Notes under the pieces: generated by a model
Database searches by the model: none
What the model saw: the letters and a program-made list of their open reading frames with translations, nothing else
What the model was told of the DNA's origin: nothing
Program-made: the position numbers and the translations under genes
In this document: in pieces, positions 1 through 8,676 of the stretch
Numbering within the stretch: position 1 is the stretch's first letter
Layout of the letters: each line of letters opens with the position of its first letter
NCBI GenBank assembly: GCA_021734505.1
Contig: JAIPIT010000012.1
Span: 1-35,661, forward strand
DNA from: Fidelibacterota bacterium
GTDB lineage: Bacteria; Fidelibacterota; Fidelibacteria; Fidelibacterales; Fidelibacteraceae
DNA: 35,661 bases
Reading direction: 5' to 3'

Positions 1-1
1 C

Positions 2-946
2 GGTTCCGGTAAAGTAGCCGAAGACCTGATGCTGGTCGGATTGGATCAAGAGAATATTTGCATTGGAGTGGCGATCGAGGATAGGTTGGAATTGCATTTC
101 AAAACGCTTGTCGGAGGATGTGAAGGTCCAGGGTTTTGTATATGAATCTTTTGGGATATGAAAAGTGACATCCTCAAGCTTATGAGCTTTGCCTTTGTAG
201 AAGAGCATGTTCTCGCTGGCTTGGGATGTATCGCCGAATCCGTAACCGATATTGAAGCCGAAGAGTTCACCGTTCAATTCTCCTGAGGCAGATCCCCAGT
301 ACCAGGTGTTTTGATAGGTCCAGACGCCGCGGCCCCAGTCGAGGACGCCGAAAGAGGGCGTTTTTCCAAAATCATAGGTTTTACCGTCAAAAGTAACCGT
401 TCCGCTTGCCCGCATATTGTTGATCTTCTGGTTGTAGTAAAAACAGCCTTTTTTGTGAAAGGGCGTGGCGATGACCATGGAATCGTGCGCCGGGTCTTTT
501 TGCAATGTGATCTTGCCTTTGAGGTGCTTGCCTTTGACGAAATGAGAAATATCCACATTTAAAACACGGGTGTTCAGATTATTCTCAAAATAGATCAGAA
601 AATCTTTTCTCTTGAATTGAACATCACCTTCAACCGAGCTGGACGGCATGGTGAATTTGCCCATGGGAAAGGGTGTCATCAATGTTCGGGTGATCTCTTT
701 TACTTTGTCAAAATCAAAAAATGTGACGGAAATAAAACCCATATAACCATTATCGGCAATGGTAAGCGCTAACCCGAAATGCTCGTTCAACATAGCATAA
801 TAATCCCACTCTTTGATCCGGCTTTTGTGCGCCTTGATCATCGTGCGATCATAAGCCAGAAGAAGAGAGCGTGCCCAGCCGGGCTCTGTAATAAGACCTT
901 TATTATTTAATAATAGGCCTTTTTGTGTAATTTCATGTTGTGGCAT
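2..946 (-). CDS. DUF2804 family protein, 3' end cut by the window edge
   Basis: Open minus frame from ATG at 946 (MPQHEITQKGLLLNNKGLITEPGWARSLLLAYDRTMIKAHKSRIKEWDYYAML...) to the left edge. Contains DWGRGVWTYQNTWYWGSASG, typical of DUF2804. Absent from the ORF track, probably because it has no stop inside the window. Confidence 0.85.
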   Translation of the reverse strand, partial: MPQHEITQKGLLLNNKGLITEPGWARSLLLAYDRTMIKAHKSRIKEWDYYAMLNEHFGLALTIADNGYMGFISVTFFDFDKVKEITRTLMTPFPMGKFTMPSSSVEGDVQFKRKDFLIYFENNLNTRVLNVDISHFVKGKHLKGKITLQKDPAHDSMVIATPFHKKGCFYYNQKINNMRASGTVTFDGKTYDFGKTPSFGVLDWGRGVWTYQNTWYWGSASGELNGELFGFNIGYGFGDTSQASENMLFYKGKAHKLEDVTFHIPKDSYTKPWTFTSSDKRFEMQFQPILDRHSNANILLIQSDQHQVFGYFTGT

Positions 947-1039
947 TTCTTACCCCTTTAAGAGTAGTTATGAGTTATGAGTGATAAGGGATGAGTACCC
1001 CTCTACTCATAATTCATAACTTATAACTCAAAACTATTT

Positions 1040-1807
1040 TCATTTCCAAGGTCCGGCATATCTTGTATAAACGTTTGGGTCCGCATAAACTCCGTTGATC
1101 GTGATAGCCTGGGTGGGACAGTGATTATAACAGCGCATACAGGCAGTGCAGGTAGCGTGAAAAGTAAAGACGGCATTTTCTTCAATAATGGAGTGTGTCG
1201 GGCATTCCCGAACACAGAGTCCGCATAGCGTACAGCGTTCCGGATCTACGCCCAAGGTTTGATAGTGCGTTTGCAATCCATTATGGAAAGCTTTTCTTAT
1301 CTTTATGCCCACCAGTAATTGCGGTCCGATCCCCTGGATCTTACATTTTCCCATCAAGATCGATGCGCCTATTTTTTCAATTTTCTTTTTTAACCGGGTT
1401 TTTGATAATAAACGTTTTTCCGGCGTCTTGATGCCCACCTTCATTTTGGGTGTTGAAATATTATTGAACATCTTGACGTTATAGTATGCATAAATATGTC
1501 TCCCCAAAGCTTTCTTTTCGGCAAAATAACCCAGGGCATTGACATAGCCAAACGTTGCGATCACGATGAGAGATCTATTTCCCGGGATCATTGCGGTCAC
1601 TTTTTCGATCACGATCCGGGGAACATGCGCGCCATACACCGGATGAGCAACAATGAAGGTATCATATGCGTGATAGTCGAAATTATGTTCTTTTTCAAGG
1701 TCAAAGAGCGCGACCGTATTCCCGGAAGAGATCAATAACGGGTGAAGGGTTTCAACCAGCCATCTGGTGTTTCCTGTTCCACTGAAGAAAAGTAATGCGA
1801 TATGCAT
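1040..1807 (-). CDS. EFR1 family ferrodoxin: N-terminal flavodoxin-like domain plus C-terminal 2x[4Fe-4S]
   Basis: N-terminal FFSGTGNTRWL; C-terminal CTLCGLCVRECPTHSI and CTACMRCYNHCPTQAI ferredoxin motifs. Confidence 0.88.
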   Translation of the reverse strand: MHIALLFFSGTGNTRWLVETLHPLLISSGNTVALFDLEKEHNFDYHAYDTFIVAHPVYGAHVPRIVIEKVTAMIPGNRSLIVIATFGYVNALGYFAEKKALGRHIYAYYNVKMFNNISTPKMKVGIKTPEKRLLSKTRLKKKIEKIGASILMGKCKIQGIGPQLLVGIKIRKAFHNGLQTHYQTLGVDPERCTLCGLCVRECPTHSIIEENAVFTFHATCTACMRCYNHCPTQAITINGVYADPNVYTRYAGPWK

Positions 1808-1835
1808 AAATTGTTATCCTTTGTCAAGACTCCAT

Positions 1836-2630
1836 TTACGATAGAATCCGTTTTTTTATAAGAGCATACAAAGAAACGATGACAAGAAGGCCCAGCGACA
1901 CAGATAAGGTAAACAAGATATCTTTGTAAAGTATCTCAGCATTATATCGTTTGATAAAGATCCCAACAAAGGCCCAAATGATCACGAGTGAGTAACAGAG
2001 TTTTTGCTTTTTGATCAGCATAATAACTGTAATACTCGTGGCGATCAAGATCATCGTGATCGTCCAAACGTTTTCAGATATTCCCCATGCGCCCCAATTC
2101 TTTGCGACTAAAAGAGCGGTCGTATTCGCTATGGTCGCAACCGTGATCCACCCGAGATAGATGGTAATGGGAGCGGAAACCGCCAGAGTTTTAATAAACC
2201 CCTTGGACTCTAGTTTACCGGTCTTTTGAAAGAGATAGATCAATGTGATGAGCAAAGCCAGCATGATACATTCGGCCCAGCCGATCAGTTTATAATGCCA
2301 GAAAAAGATCCAGGCCCCGTTCAACAGGCAGGTCAGGGCAAATGCCAGCTGCGTTTTTATGCAAAGTACGCCTTTCGTCCCTTTGAGCGCAATAATCAAA
2401 GCATAGATAACATAGATGAATAGAAGCAGATAGATCAGTCCCCAGATCGAAAAGGTCAATCCCGTCGGAACGAACAGATTCGGATAAAGTGCCGACAGCT
2501 CGCCCGTATTGAGTCCATTGATCGGCAAGATATTCGCAAGCGCATTGATGGTAAGCATACTCGCGAAAAGCAGAAAGTTCAAGACAGCTAAAAAAACATG
2601 CAAATTCCTATGTTCATTTGTCGCATGCAT
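1836..2630 (-). CDS. TspO/MBR-like tryptophan-rich sensory membrane protein
   Basis: Multi-TM protein with LFVPTGLTFSIWGLIYLLL and a NGAWIFFWHY-like motif, typical of bacterial TspO-like sensory proteins. Confidence 0.7.
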   Translation of the reverse strand: MHATNEHRNLHVFLAVLNFLLFASMLTINALANILPINGLNTGELSALYPNLFVPTGLTFSIWGLIYLLLFIYVIYALIIALKGTKGVLCIKTQLAFALTCLLNGAWIFFWHYKLIGWAECIMLALLITLIYLFQKTGKLESKGFIKTLAVSAPITIYLGWITVATIANTTALLVAKNWGAWGISENVWTITMILIATSITVIMLIKKQKLCYSLVIIWAFVGIFIKRYNAEILYKDILFTLSVSLGLLVIVSLYALIKKRILS

Positions 2631-2889
2631 AATAACACTCCTTCTTATTTATTCAGACTAATACTTGTAGTGGAATAAATCTACAGAATTTTCATGGTTG
2701 ATGCAAGAATAGTAAGCAATAGCCACAATGCCGAAATTAGTCTGGAAAGCAATACACAGTAATTGCCAATTGTTTAGAAATCTTGTTTTAATACTCAAAC
2801 TCACTTATTTTAAAAAAGTAAAAAAATTATGCAATAAACCGGCAAGTAATTCGTTGTTCAATATGAGAACAGGTTATAACGGAGCAGGC

Positions 2890-3411
2890 ATGGACAGCAA
2901 GCAGATCGAAAGGCTTTACAGGGAAGAGAAGGCAAAAATGCTTTCCTATGTGAGGTCGCACATGAATGACCGCACCCGGGATGCGGAAGACATTGTGCAG
3001 GATGTCATGCTGAAGATGTTCCGTTTGATCAACCTGAATACCAAGATCGAGAATCTGGCAGCCTATGCCTGGCGCTCTTTGAAAAACCTGGTCATCGATT
3101 CCTATCGCCGGCGTGACTCACAAGATAACGAAGACATTGACGATCATCATGATCGACTGGCTTCGGAAGAGAGCACACCGGAGGAGAATATGCTGCGAGA
3201 GCATTTTTCAGATTACCTGAAGGACGCTCTTAAACAATTGAAGCCCTCCGAACGAGCCATTTGGATCGCCACGGAAGTGGATGGCGTGAGCTTTCATGAA
3301 CTGGCTATGGCATGGAATGAGCCTGTCGGAACGCTGTTATCCCGCAAGTGCCGGGCAGAGAAAAAGATCTTGAGTACCATGAACAATATTTATGAAGGAG
3401 ACAAAAAATGA
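2890..3411 (+). CDS. RNA polymerase sigma factor, sigma-70/ECF family
   Basis: The track ORF starts at 2728, but the likely start is MDSKQIERLYREEKAKML at 2890. Sigma region 2 (RDAEDIVQDVMLKMFR) and region 4 (LKPSERAIWIATEVDGVSFHELAMAWNEPVGTLLSRKCRAEKKI) are present. Confidence 0.9.
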   Translation: MDSKQIERLYREEKAKMLSYVRSHMNDRTRDAEDIVQDVMLKMFRLINLNTKIENLAAYAWRSLKNLVIDSYRRRDSQDNEDIDDHHDRLASEESTPEENMLREHFSDYLKDALKQLKPSERAIWIATEVDGVSFHELAMAWNEPVGTLLSRKCRAEKKILSTMNNIYEGDKK

Positions 3412-3806
3412 ATTGGGAAACATATCACCCCGCAAAAAAGATCGTCCTTGTCATAGGAGGTATAATTCTTGGAGTAGGCGTTGCCATACTGGTTGGTTTT
3501 ATCATCATGTGGCTGTGGAACGGCTTAATGCCAAAACTCTTTAATTTACCGATGATCACTTATTGGCAAGGTATTGGACTGGGCCTTTTGGGCCGACTGC
3601 TTTTCGGTGGCGTTGGCGGCGGCAATAGCAAAGATAGCAGCTCAAAACGCAAAGGCAAACAACGTATATCTCATTGCGAAGATGCCTATGAAACAGATTG
3701 GGAAAAATACGACAAATGGTGGGAAAAAGAAGGCAAGAGGTCTTATGATGAATTCAATACCGAAACAGAAGTCGTGGAAGCTGAAGAAGTCACGAGTGAA
3801 ACGTAA
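3408..3806 (+). CDS. Small membrane protein translationally coupled to the sigma factor
   Basis: ATGA overlap with the sigma factor stop; two hydrophobic segments and an acidic Trp/Tyr-rich C-terminus (YDKWWEKEGKRSYDEF). Confidence 0.8.
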   Translation: MNWETYHPAKKIVLVIGGIILGVGVAILVGFIIMWLWNGLMPKLFNLPMITYWQGIGLGLLGRLLFGGVGGGNSKDSSSKRKGKQRISHCEDAYETDWEKYDKWWEKEGKRSYDEFNTETEVVEAEEVTSET

Positions 3807-3829
3807 AGCGTAACGAGTGATTGGTGTAG

Positions 3830-3849
3830 GGAACAGGCATGCCTGTTCC
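3830..3849. repeat. Perfect 20-bp palindrome GGAACAGGCATGCCTGTTCC
   Basis: Direct reading; flanks GTAG...AAGAC resemble the GTAGAG-type palindromes elsewhere in the window. Confidence 0.8.
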
Positions 3850-3871
3850 AAGACATAAGGAAAAAGAAAAG

Positions 3872-3891
3872 GGGCTCAGAATTCTGAGCCC
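3872..3891 (+). terminator. Rho-independent terminator downstream of the sigma operon
   Basis: Perfect palindrome GGGCTCAGAATTCTGAGCCC followed by ATTTTTATTT. Confidence 0.8.
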
Positions 3892-3916
3892 ATTTTTATT
3901 TCAAACAAACTAAACC

Positions 3917-4030
3917 TGTCGTTCTGAACGTAGCGTAGCGAAGTTGAAGAATCTATTCATGAGTCAGTATTTTGTGACATGAATAGATCTTTCCCCTTCC
4001 CGATGCTTCGGGATCGGGGCATAGGATGAC
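3917..4030. repeat. REP/MITE-like composite inverted repeat
   Basis: GTCGTTCTGAACGTAGCGTAGCGAAG...GAATCTATTCATG...CATGAATAGATC...CCCGATGCTTCGGG...AGGATGAC: nested inverted repeats with related outer ends (GTCGTTCT / GTCATCCT). Confidence 0.7.
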
Positions 4031-4058
4031 ATTAAAATTTTATTATATACTATTAATA

Positions 4059-4487
4059 TTAATCAGTTTTCAGCGTTTTAAATCGCAAAATATGTATGCT
4101 CACTGCAATGGCGACGGCAAAAAGAAAGATACGCAACCAGAGGACATTCACGATAAAGATGGCGGAAGAACTTAGTGTTATCCATAGCATGGCAAGGATA
4201 TAGATCTTGTATTTTAGAGCCAAGCCTTTTTTATCACGATAATCGCGTAGGATCTTACCAAAGAAACGATTGCCGTAGAGCAAGTCGTAAAATTTTTGAG
4301 AGCTTCGCGCAAAACAAGCGGCCGCAAGAATAATAAAGGGAGTGGTGGGAAGAATAGGAAGTAGAACGCCGATAAGCCCTAAGATCAGTGATATAGATCC
4401 CACAACAATGAGGATAGTCCTGACAATGGGATTTTGTATTGTTTTGATCTCTTGTGAAGAATTGGTTTTGTGTTGTGCCGGGGGCAT
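4059..4487 (-). CDS. DUF454/YbaN family inner-membrane protein
   Basis: IVGSISLILGLIGVLLPILPTTPFIILAAACFARSS...YDLLYGNRFFGKILRDYRDKKGL matches the family core. Confidence 0.9.
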   Translation of the reverse strand: MPPAQHKTNSSQEIKTIQNPIVRTILIVVGSISLILGLIGVLLPILPTTPFIILAAACFARSSQKFYDLLYGNRFFGKILRDYRDKKGLALKYKIYILAMLWITLSSSAIFIVNVLWLRIFLFAVAIAVSIHILRFKTLKTD

Positions 4488-4502
4488 TGGATTTTCACTT
4501 AT

Positions 4503-4530
4503 GTAAAGACGCGATGCATCGCGTCTTTAC
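4503..4530. repeat. Perfect 28-bp palindrome GTAAAGACGCGATGCATCGCGTCTTTAC
   Basis: Direct reading; intergenic. Confidence 0.9.
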
Positions 4531-4559
4531 AAGATGTATATATTATTAACTAATGTTTA

Positions 4560-5843
4560 CTATGACGAAACGATATTATCTTTCGTTAATTCAACTTCAG
4601 AGATCGTATTATGTTTGTTTTTAGAACTTTCGATCATGACTTCGATATAATGCGGCGTAAGCCCATAAAGGAAACCTTCTTCAAAACGCTCCCAGAGAAC
4701 GGCTTGACGAGTTCCGATGAATTGTTGTGCGTATGTAGAGCGAAAATTGCGGTCAGAATCATCTAGAATACTTGCCCGGGCTTTTTTGCCCATTTCCGGT
4801 ACTTGACCTTTCATGGTCGCGGCCGGAGTTCCCTTTCGTTGAGAATAGCGGAAGACATGTAAATAAGAAAAATCAATTTTTTTAATATAATCAACGGTTT
4901 CGCAGAAGAGTGCATCATTTTCACCCGGGAAGCCGACGATCACATCGGTTCCAATGGAGGCAAGTGGAATATACTTGCGAATTGTCTCAATTTTCTTGCT
5001 GAAGTCGGCAGTAAGATATTTGCGATGCATGGCCTTTAAAATGGTATCCGATCCCGATTGCAATGAAAGATGGAAATGCGGCATCACTTTTTTAGATTTG
5101 CCGATATGCTCGACCAGTTCATCGCTAAGTGTGTTCATTTCGATGGAAGAAATACGGATACGTTCCAGACCTTTGATCTTTTCCAAAGTTTTTACCACAT
5201 CGATCAAGCGACGATCCTGATCTTCATAGGCACCGATATCGATACCGGTCAGAACGATTTCTTTATAGCCCTTTTCGGCGAGCTTGCGGGCTTCTTCAAC
5301 GGTATTATCAAAATCCCGGCTCACAGCGTTACCGCGGGCATAGGGGACGATGCAATAAGTACAAAAATTATTACAGCCTTCCTGGATCTTCAGGTAAGCG
5401 CGAGTGCGGTCGGTAGCGGCAATAAACGCCGAACTGAGTCGTTCTGTGTTATCCACCGGTGAAATACGAACCTGTTGTTCTTTATTTTTCTGATAATCTT
5501 TAATAGCAGGAAAAAGATCAAATTTGTCCCGGCTGCCCAAAACAATATCTACACCTTTGATCTCTCGTGACGTTTCAGGATTCACCTGAGGGAGACATCC
5601 GGCAAGGACAAGAATTCCATCAGGAGATAAGTGTTTTGCCTGGTACAATGCCTGCCGGGTCTTACGATCGGCGCGATTTGTGAGCGTACATGAATTTACG
5701 ACCATCACATCAGCGATTTCTTCAAAATCGACTACTTCATAACCGTTTTCATTTGCCGCATATTTCAATGCTGAGGTTTCAGCTTGATTAAGCTTACAGC
5801 CAAGAGTGTAAAATGAGATACTGGGTATTGTTTTTATAATAAT
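4560..5843 (-). CDS. mtaB: tRNA (N6-threonylcarbamoyladenosine(37)-C2)-methylthiotransferase
   Basis: Radical SAM CNNFCTYCIVPYARG and MiaB-like VVNSCTLTNRAD. The reading frame continues upstream of the track start (5768) through SISFYTLGCKLNQAETSALKYAANE to a stop at 5850-5852; the start codon is not canonical (see findings). Confidence 0.88.
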   Translation of the reverse strand: MIIKTIPSISFYTLGCKLNQAETSALKYAANENGYEVVDFEEIADVMVVNSCTLTNRADRKTRQALYQAKHLSPDGILVLAGCLPQVNPETSREIKGVDIVLGSRDKFDLFPAIKDYQKNKEQQVRISPVDNTERLSSAFIAATDRTRAYLKIQEGCNNFCTYCIVPYARGNAVSRDFDNTVEEARKLAEKGYKEIVLTGIDIGAYEDQDRRLIDVVKTLEKIKGLERIRISSIEMNTLSDELVEHIGKSKKVMPHFHLSLQSGSDTILKAMHRKYLTADFSKKIETIRKYIPLASIGTDVIVGFPGENDALFCETVDYIKKIDFSYLHVFRYSQRKGTPAATMKGQVPEMGKKARASILDDSDRNFRSTYAQQFIGTRQAVLWERFEEGFLYGLTPHYIEVMIESSKNKHNTISEVELTKDNIVSS

Positions 5844-5845
5844 TC

Positions 5846-6331
5846 CTATCTAGGAAGCCAGATTGTGACTTCCATTGTTTGATTTCCCCATTCCATTGCC
5901 TGTTCATGGCTTTTGAAGAAAATATCAATGTGTTTGCCCTGTATAGCGGAGCCCCGATCTTCTACCGTACCGTAACCATAGCCTTTAATATACATGATAG
6001 TACCCATCGGGTAAAGCTTGGTGTCGGCAGCAATGGTTCCCGCATGTGCCATGATCCCGCTGACAGTCTTTCCAACGATCTTTCGTTTCCCTTTTCGGGG
6101 TCCGTATGAATATACGGGCTTATTAAAGCGGTTATATTCCCAACCGCAACATTCACCGCAAGCACAGTAGGCGGTAACTTGCAAAGTTTCTACTTTATGC
6201 GGCTTAACGATCGGTGGACGCAGTTGATATTGAAAAACCGTACAAGCATTACTAAAAGGGATCAACAAGATCAAGAGGATGATTACTGATATCCTCCGCC
6301 ATATGAATATTTTTTTATTCTGAATGTTCAT
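5846..6331 (-). CDS. 3D (Asp-Asp-Asp) domain lipoprotein, MltA/YabE-like C-terminal fold
   Basis: VTAYCACGECCGWEYN...GTIAADTKLYPMGTIMYIKGYGYGTVEDRGSAIQGKHIDIFF; N-terminal signal ending in a lipobox-like SNAC. Confidence 0.85.
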   Translation of the reverse strand: MNIQNKKIFIWRRISVIILLILLIPFSNACTVFQYQLRPPIVKPHKVETLQVTAYCACGECCGWEYNRFNKPVYSYGPRKGKRKIVGKTVSGIMAHAGTIAADTKLYPMGTIMYIKGYGYGTVEDRGSAIQGKHIDIFFKSHEQAMEWGNQTMEVTIWLPR

Positions 6332-7517
6332 GATCGTGCTTGTGTTCTTCTTTCTGCTTTAGAATTGATTCCAATTCCAAAGGATGAGTTATTTTTCCTG
6401 TCATTGCCGCTGAAAAACAGGATAAAGCATTTGCCAGCATACCACCTGAATGTAATATCTGTGCGGATGTTCCCAAACGAGCGCCTTTCGTATCGGGACG
6501 ACTGACAAGTAATTCAAGAAAAGACGAGGGTAAAAGATCAAAACCGATCTCGGTTAATATGCCCGCAATGCCCATATCCAACAGATCTCCATTCACCAAT
6601 TGCGAACCGGGCATGATACATGCTGTTACAGTATCTGTCAGGGGAGTATAGCGAATGAGCTTCAATCCGGTTTCAATATCAGCATAGCGGCAGGATGTAT
6701 CACCGCCAATAAATATCAGGGCCGTTTCTTGTCCGTCTTTATCTGTTAAAGGTTCTATCTTGATCTTATCTTTTTCTTTCCAGGCCAACATGGGATGGAT
6801 CTTCTGTATATCGATAGTGATCGTTTCTTCGTCGTCCTTGAGTTCAGGGAAATAATAATGGCCTTCACCATCGGCCCGGTCCTGTAAAAATGCCATCACA
6901 GTCTCATCCACCTGAAAAAGCAGATGTTCATACCCCAAATCGGTCAGAATGCGCGCCAGATTGAAACGCTCATGCAGGGGCAGCGCATTAAGTCCTTCGC
7001 CGTGTATCTCAAGCATGAGGTGTTTATCTTCCGGTTTTAAATAATATTTGATAAGATAAAGGGCGATATCGATCCCGCTTATCCATTCTCCGGGTGACCC
7101 TTGAAGAACAATATTCCGAACCTTGGGAGCAGTCAATTTCAGAGTTCCGGTATTCAACAGTTTAAGCATTTCATCGCGATCCAGCAAGGCAACGGCGGTT
7201 CCCAAAACGGCCAATTCCAAAAGATTTTTGTCTGTTGTTGCTAAAAGACTACCCGGAAGTGCCAGTCCGTCTTCCGCAGTAACCAATGCCGGCATACCGG
7301 TACGGCCGGAGGGATAATATTCCACACCTTTCGATCTCAGGATCTGGATGTCTTTCATTTCTACCAAGTCTTCAATAGGCAGGCGATTATTGATGATCAA
7401 AGCCGGGATCTTTGTTGAAGTCAGATTCTCTGCCAAAAAATGGACATCTTTAGTGTTCAGGATAACCTGGTCAATTTTGGTTTTTGCCGCTGCAAGCAAT
7501 TGATGTATCATGGTCAT
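6315..7517 (-). CDS. Aconitase/isopropylmalate-dehydratase large-subunit-like protein lacking Fe-S ligands
   Basis: GLALPGSLLATTDKNLLELAVLGTAVALLDRDEM...IVLQGSPGEWISGIDIALYLI...LEIHGEGLNALPLHERF...ALIFIGGDTSCRYADIETGLKLI...IMPGSQ...GTSAQILHSGGMLANA...AAMTGKITHP follows the LeuC/HacA motif order. Confidence 0.75.
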   Translation of the reverse strand: MTMIHQLLAAAKTKIDQVILNTKDVHFLAENLTSTKIPALIINNRLPIEDLVEMKDIQILRSKGVEYYPSGRTGMPALVTAEDGLALPGSLLATTDKNLLELAVLGTAVALLDRDEMLKLLNTGTLKLTAPKVRNIVLQGSPGEWISGIDIALYLIKYYLKPEDKHLMLEIHGEGLNALPLHERFNLARILTDLGYEHLLFQVDETVMAFLQDRADGEGHYYFPELKDDEETITIDIQKIHPMLAWKEKDKIKIEPLTDKDGQETALIFIGGDTSCRYADIETGLKLIRYTPLTDTVTACIMPGSQLVNGDLLDMGIAGILTEIGFDLLPSSFLELLVSRPDTKGARLGTSAQILHSGGMLANALSCFSAAMTGKITHPLELESILKQKEEHKHDHEHSE

Positions 7518-8641
7518 ATAATTGGCTCCGTAATAAAAATATTCAGATAACGACGATTTTTAAGCATATAACCCCAATCCGAAACAATGACCTGATGCCG
7601 AAAATACTGCAACGAATGCTGAAAGTCTTTTTCAGCCTCATGTGGTGAATCGACCTCCAATTGAATTGTGGGAATGACTTTAGCATCCGTATTTTCAAGT
7701 TCTTCAAGAAGTGACAAACGGATGGAGTCGAAATTTTCATCGGGGATCTGGCAGGAGGTTTTCAGAATGAAATTATCTATAAAAGGTGCCAATGTTTTTA
7801 CATCTTGTCCGGCCAGTCGCTGGCGTCCTTTATTGTATTCATCTTCTTTCCACGGGAGGACAGAAAGCATGATCTTACATTCCGGATCGATGCTATGAAT
7901 TCGTTTATTTGCTTTTTCCATGAAAGCAGTGATCGTACCCGTTTTCCACTGGATCCAGGCATTTTTATAATTATCCAGGACCCACTCATTTGTTTCTGCC
8001 ACCGAAGATGTTTTGGGAAGTTCAATAAGGGCATGTTCAGAGAATGATGTTAAACAGGTAGGACAAAAGCAGTAATTACGGCTATGAGCAACTAATATAT
8101 CTGTACAGATATCCGATTGTTCAACGGGGAAGGAAAGCTTATCAATATAGATACCATCCGGTTGAAGGATCAGCATTACTTCTTCGATAGCCTGTAATTT
8201 ATATTCCTGATAAGATTGGTCTGTCGGACAAATTGCCGAAAGGGTTTCAGAACCCGACCGCGAACCAAATTCATTGACCGCTCGCAAAGCGGGTTGTGAG
8301 CGATAGGTATAACTATCTTGAAAGATCGGGATCTGAGCAACAAAATTGATATTTCGTCTACGTAGTGCATGACGAAAAGCCAGAAGTTCCGTTCCGTATT
8401 CCCAACGCTGAGGGAGTACATCGGAAGGATAATAAGCTGTACCGTCTTCCATGACCGGAACGATCACATGGGTTACATTGGCTTCTTTAAGCTCATCAGC
8501 CAAAGCACCCATTTCGCCCCCGTAACGTTGACGTATTTCGGACTTTTGCAAAAGCACATGCACGCCTTTTACCTGTTCAAAACGCGAACAAGCCGTCATG
8601 GCTAAAAGTAATGCAAACAAGATGTAGCGTACAATTTTCAT
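7514..8641 (-). CDS. Lipoprotein with a glycoside-hydrolase-like TIM-barrel domain
   Basis: Signal and lipobox LLLAMTAC; GVHVLLQK...ELKEANVTHVIVPVMEDGTAYYPSD...PDGIYIDKLSFP...YCFCPTCLTSFSE pattern of putative GH-like families. Confidence 0.65.
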   Translation of the reverse strand: MKIVRYILFALLLAMTACSRFEQVKGVHVLLQKSEIRQRYGGEMGALADELKEANVTHVIVPVMEDGTAYYPSDVLPQRWEYGTELLAFRHALRRRNINFVAQIPIFQDSYTYRSQPALRAVNEFGSRSGSETLSAICPTDQSYQEYKLQAIEEVMLILQPDGIYIDKLSFPVEQSDICTDILVAHSRNYCFCPTCLTSFSEHALIELPKTSSVAETNEWVLDNYKNAWIQWKTGTITAFMEKANKRIHSIDPECKIMLSVLPWKEDEYNKGRQRLAGQDVKTLAPFIDNFILKTSCQIPDENFDSIRLSLLEELENTDAKVIPTIQLEVDSPHEAEKDFQHSLQYFRHQVIVSDWGYMLKNRRYLNIFITEPII

Positions 8642-8647
8642 CTTGGG

Positions 8648-8676
8648 AAGATAGTGTATAATTAACGCTATGTCAA
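8648..8676 (-). promoter_or_regulatory. Sigma-70-type promoter TTGACA-N17-TATCTT
   Basis: Minus-strand reading: TTGACA (8676-8671), 17-nt spacer, TATCTT (8653-8648). Confidence 0.55.

Noticed and set aside
46-558. Small minus-strand track ORFs at 46-270 and 274-558
   Set aside because: They are out of frame inside the open DUF2804 reading frame (2-946) and have no family-like composition.
958-1035. Repeated TTATGAGT/ACTCATAA words between DUF2804 and the EFR1 gene
   Set aside because: An imperfect inverted repeat, probably a terminator or low-complexity slippage; not distinctive enough for a separate finding.
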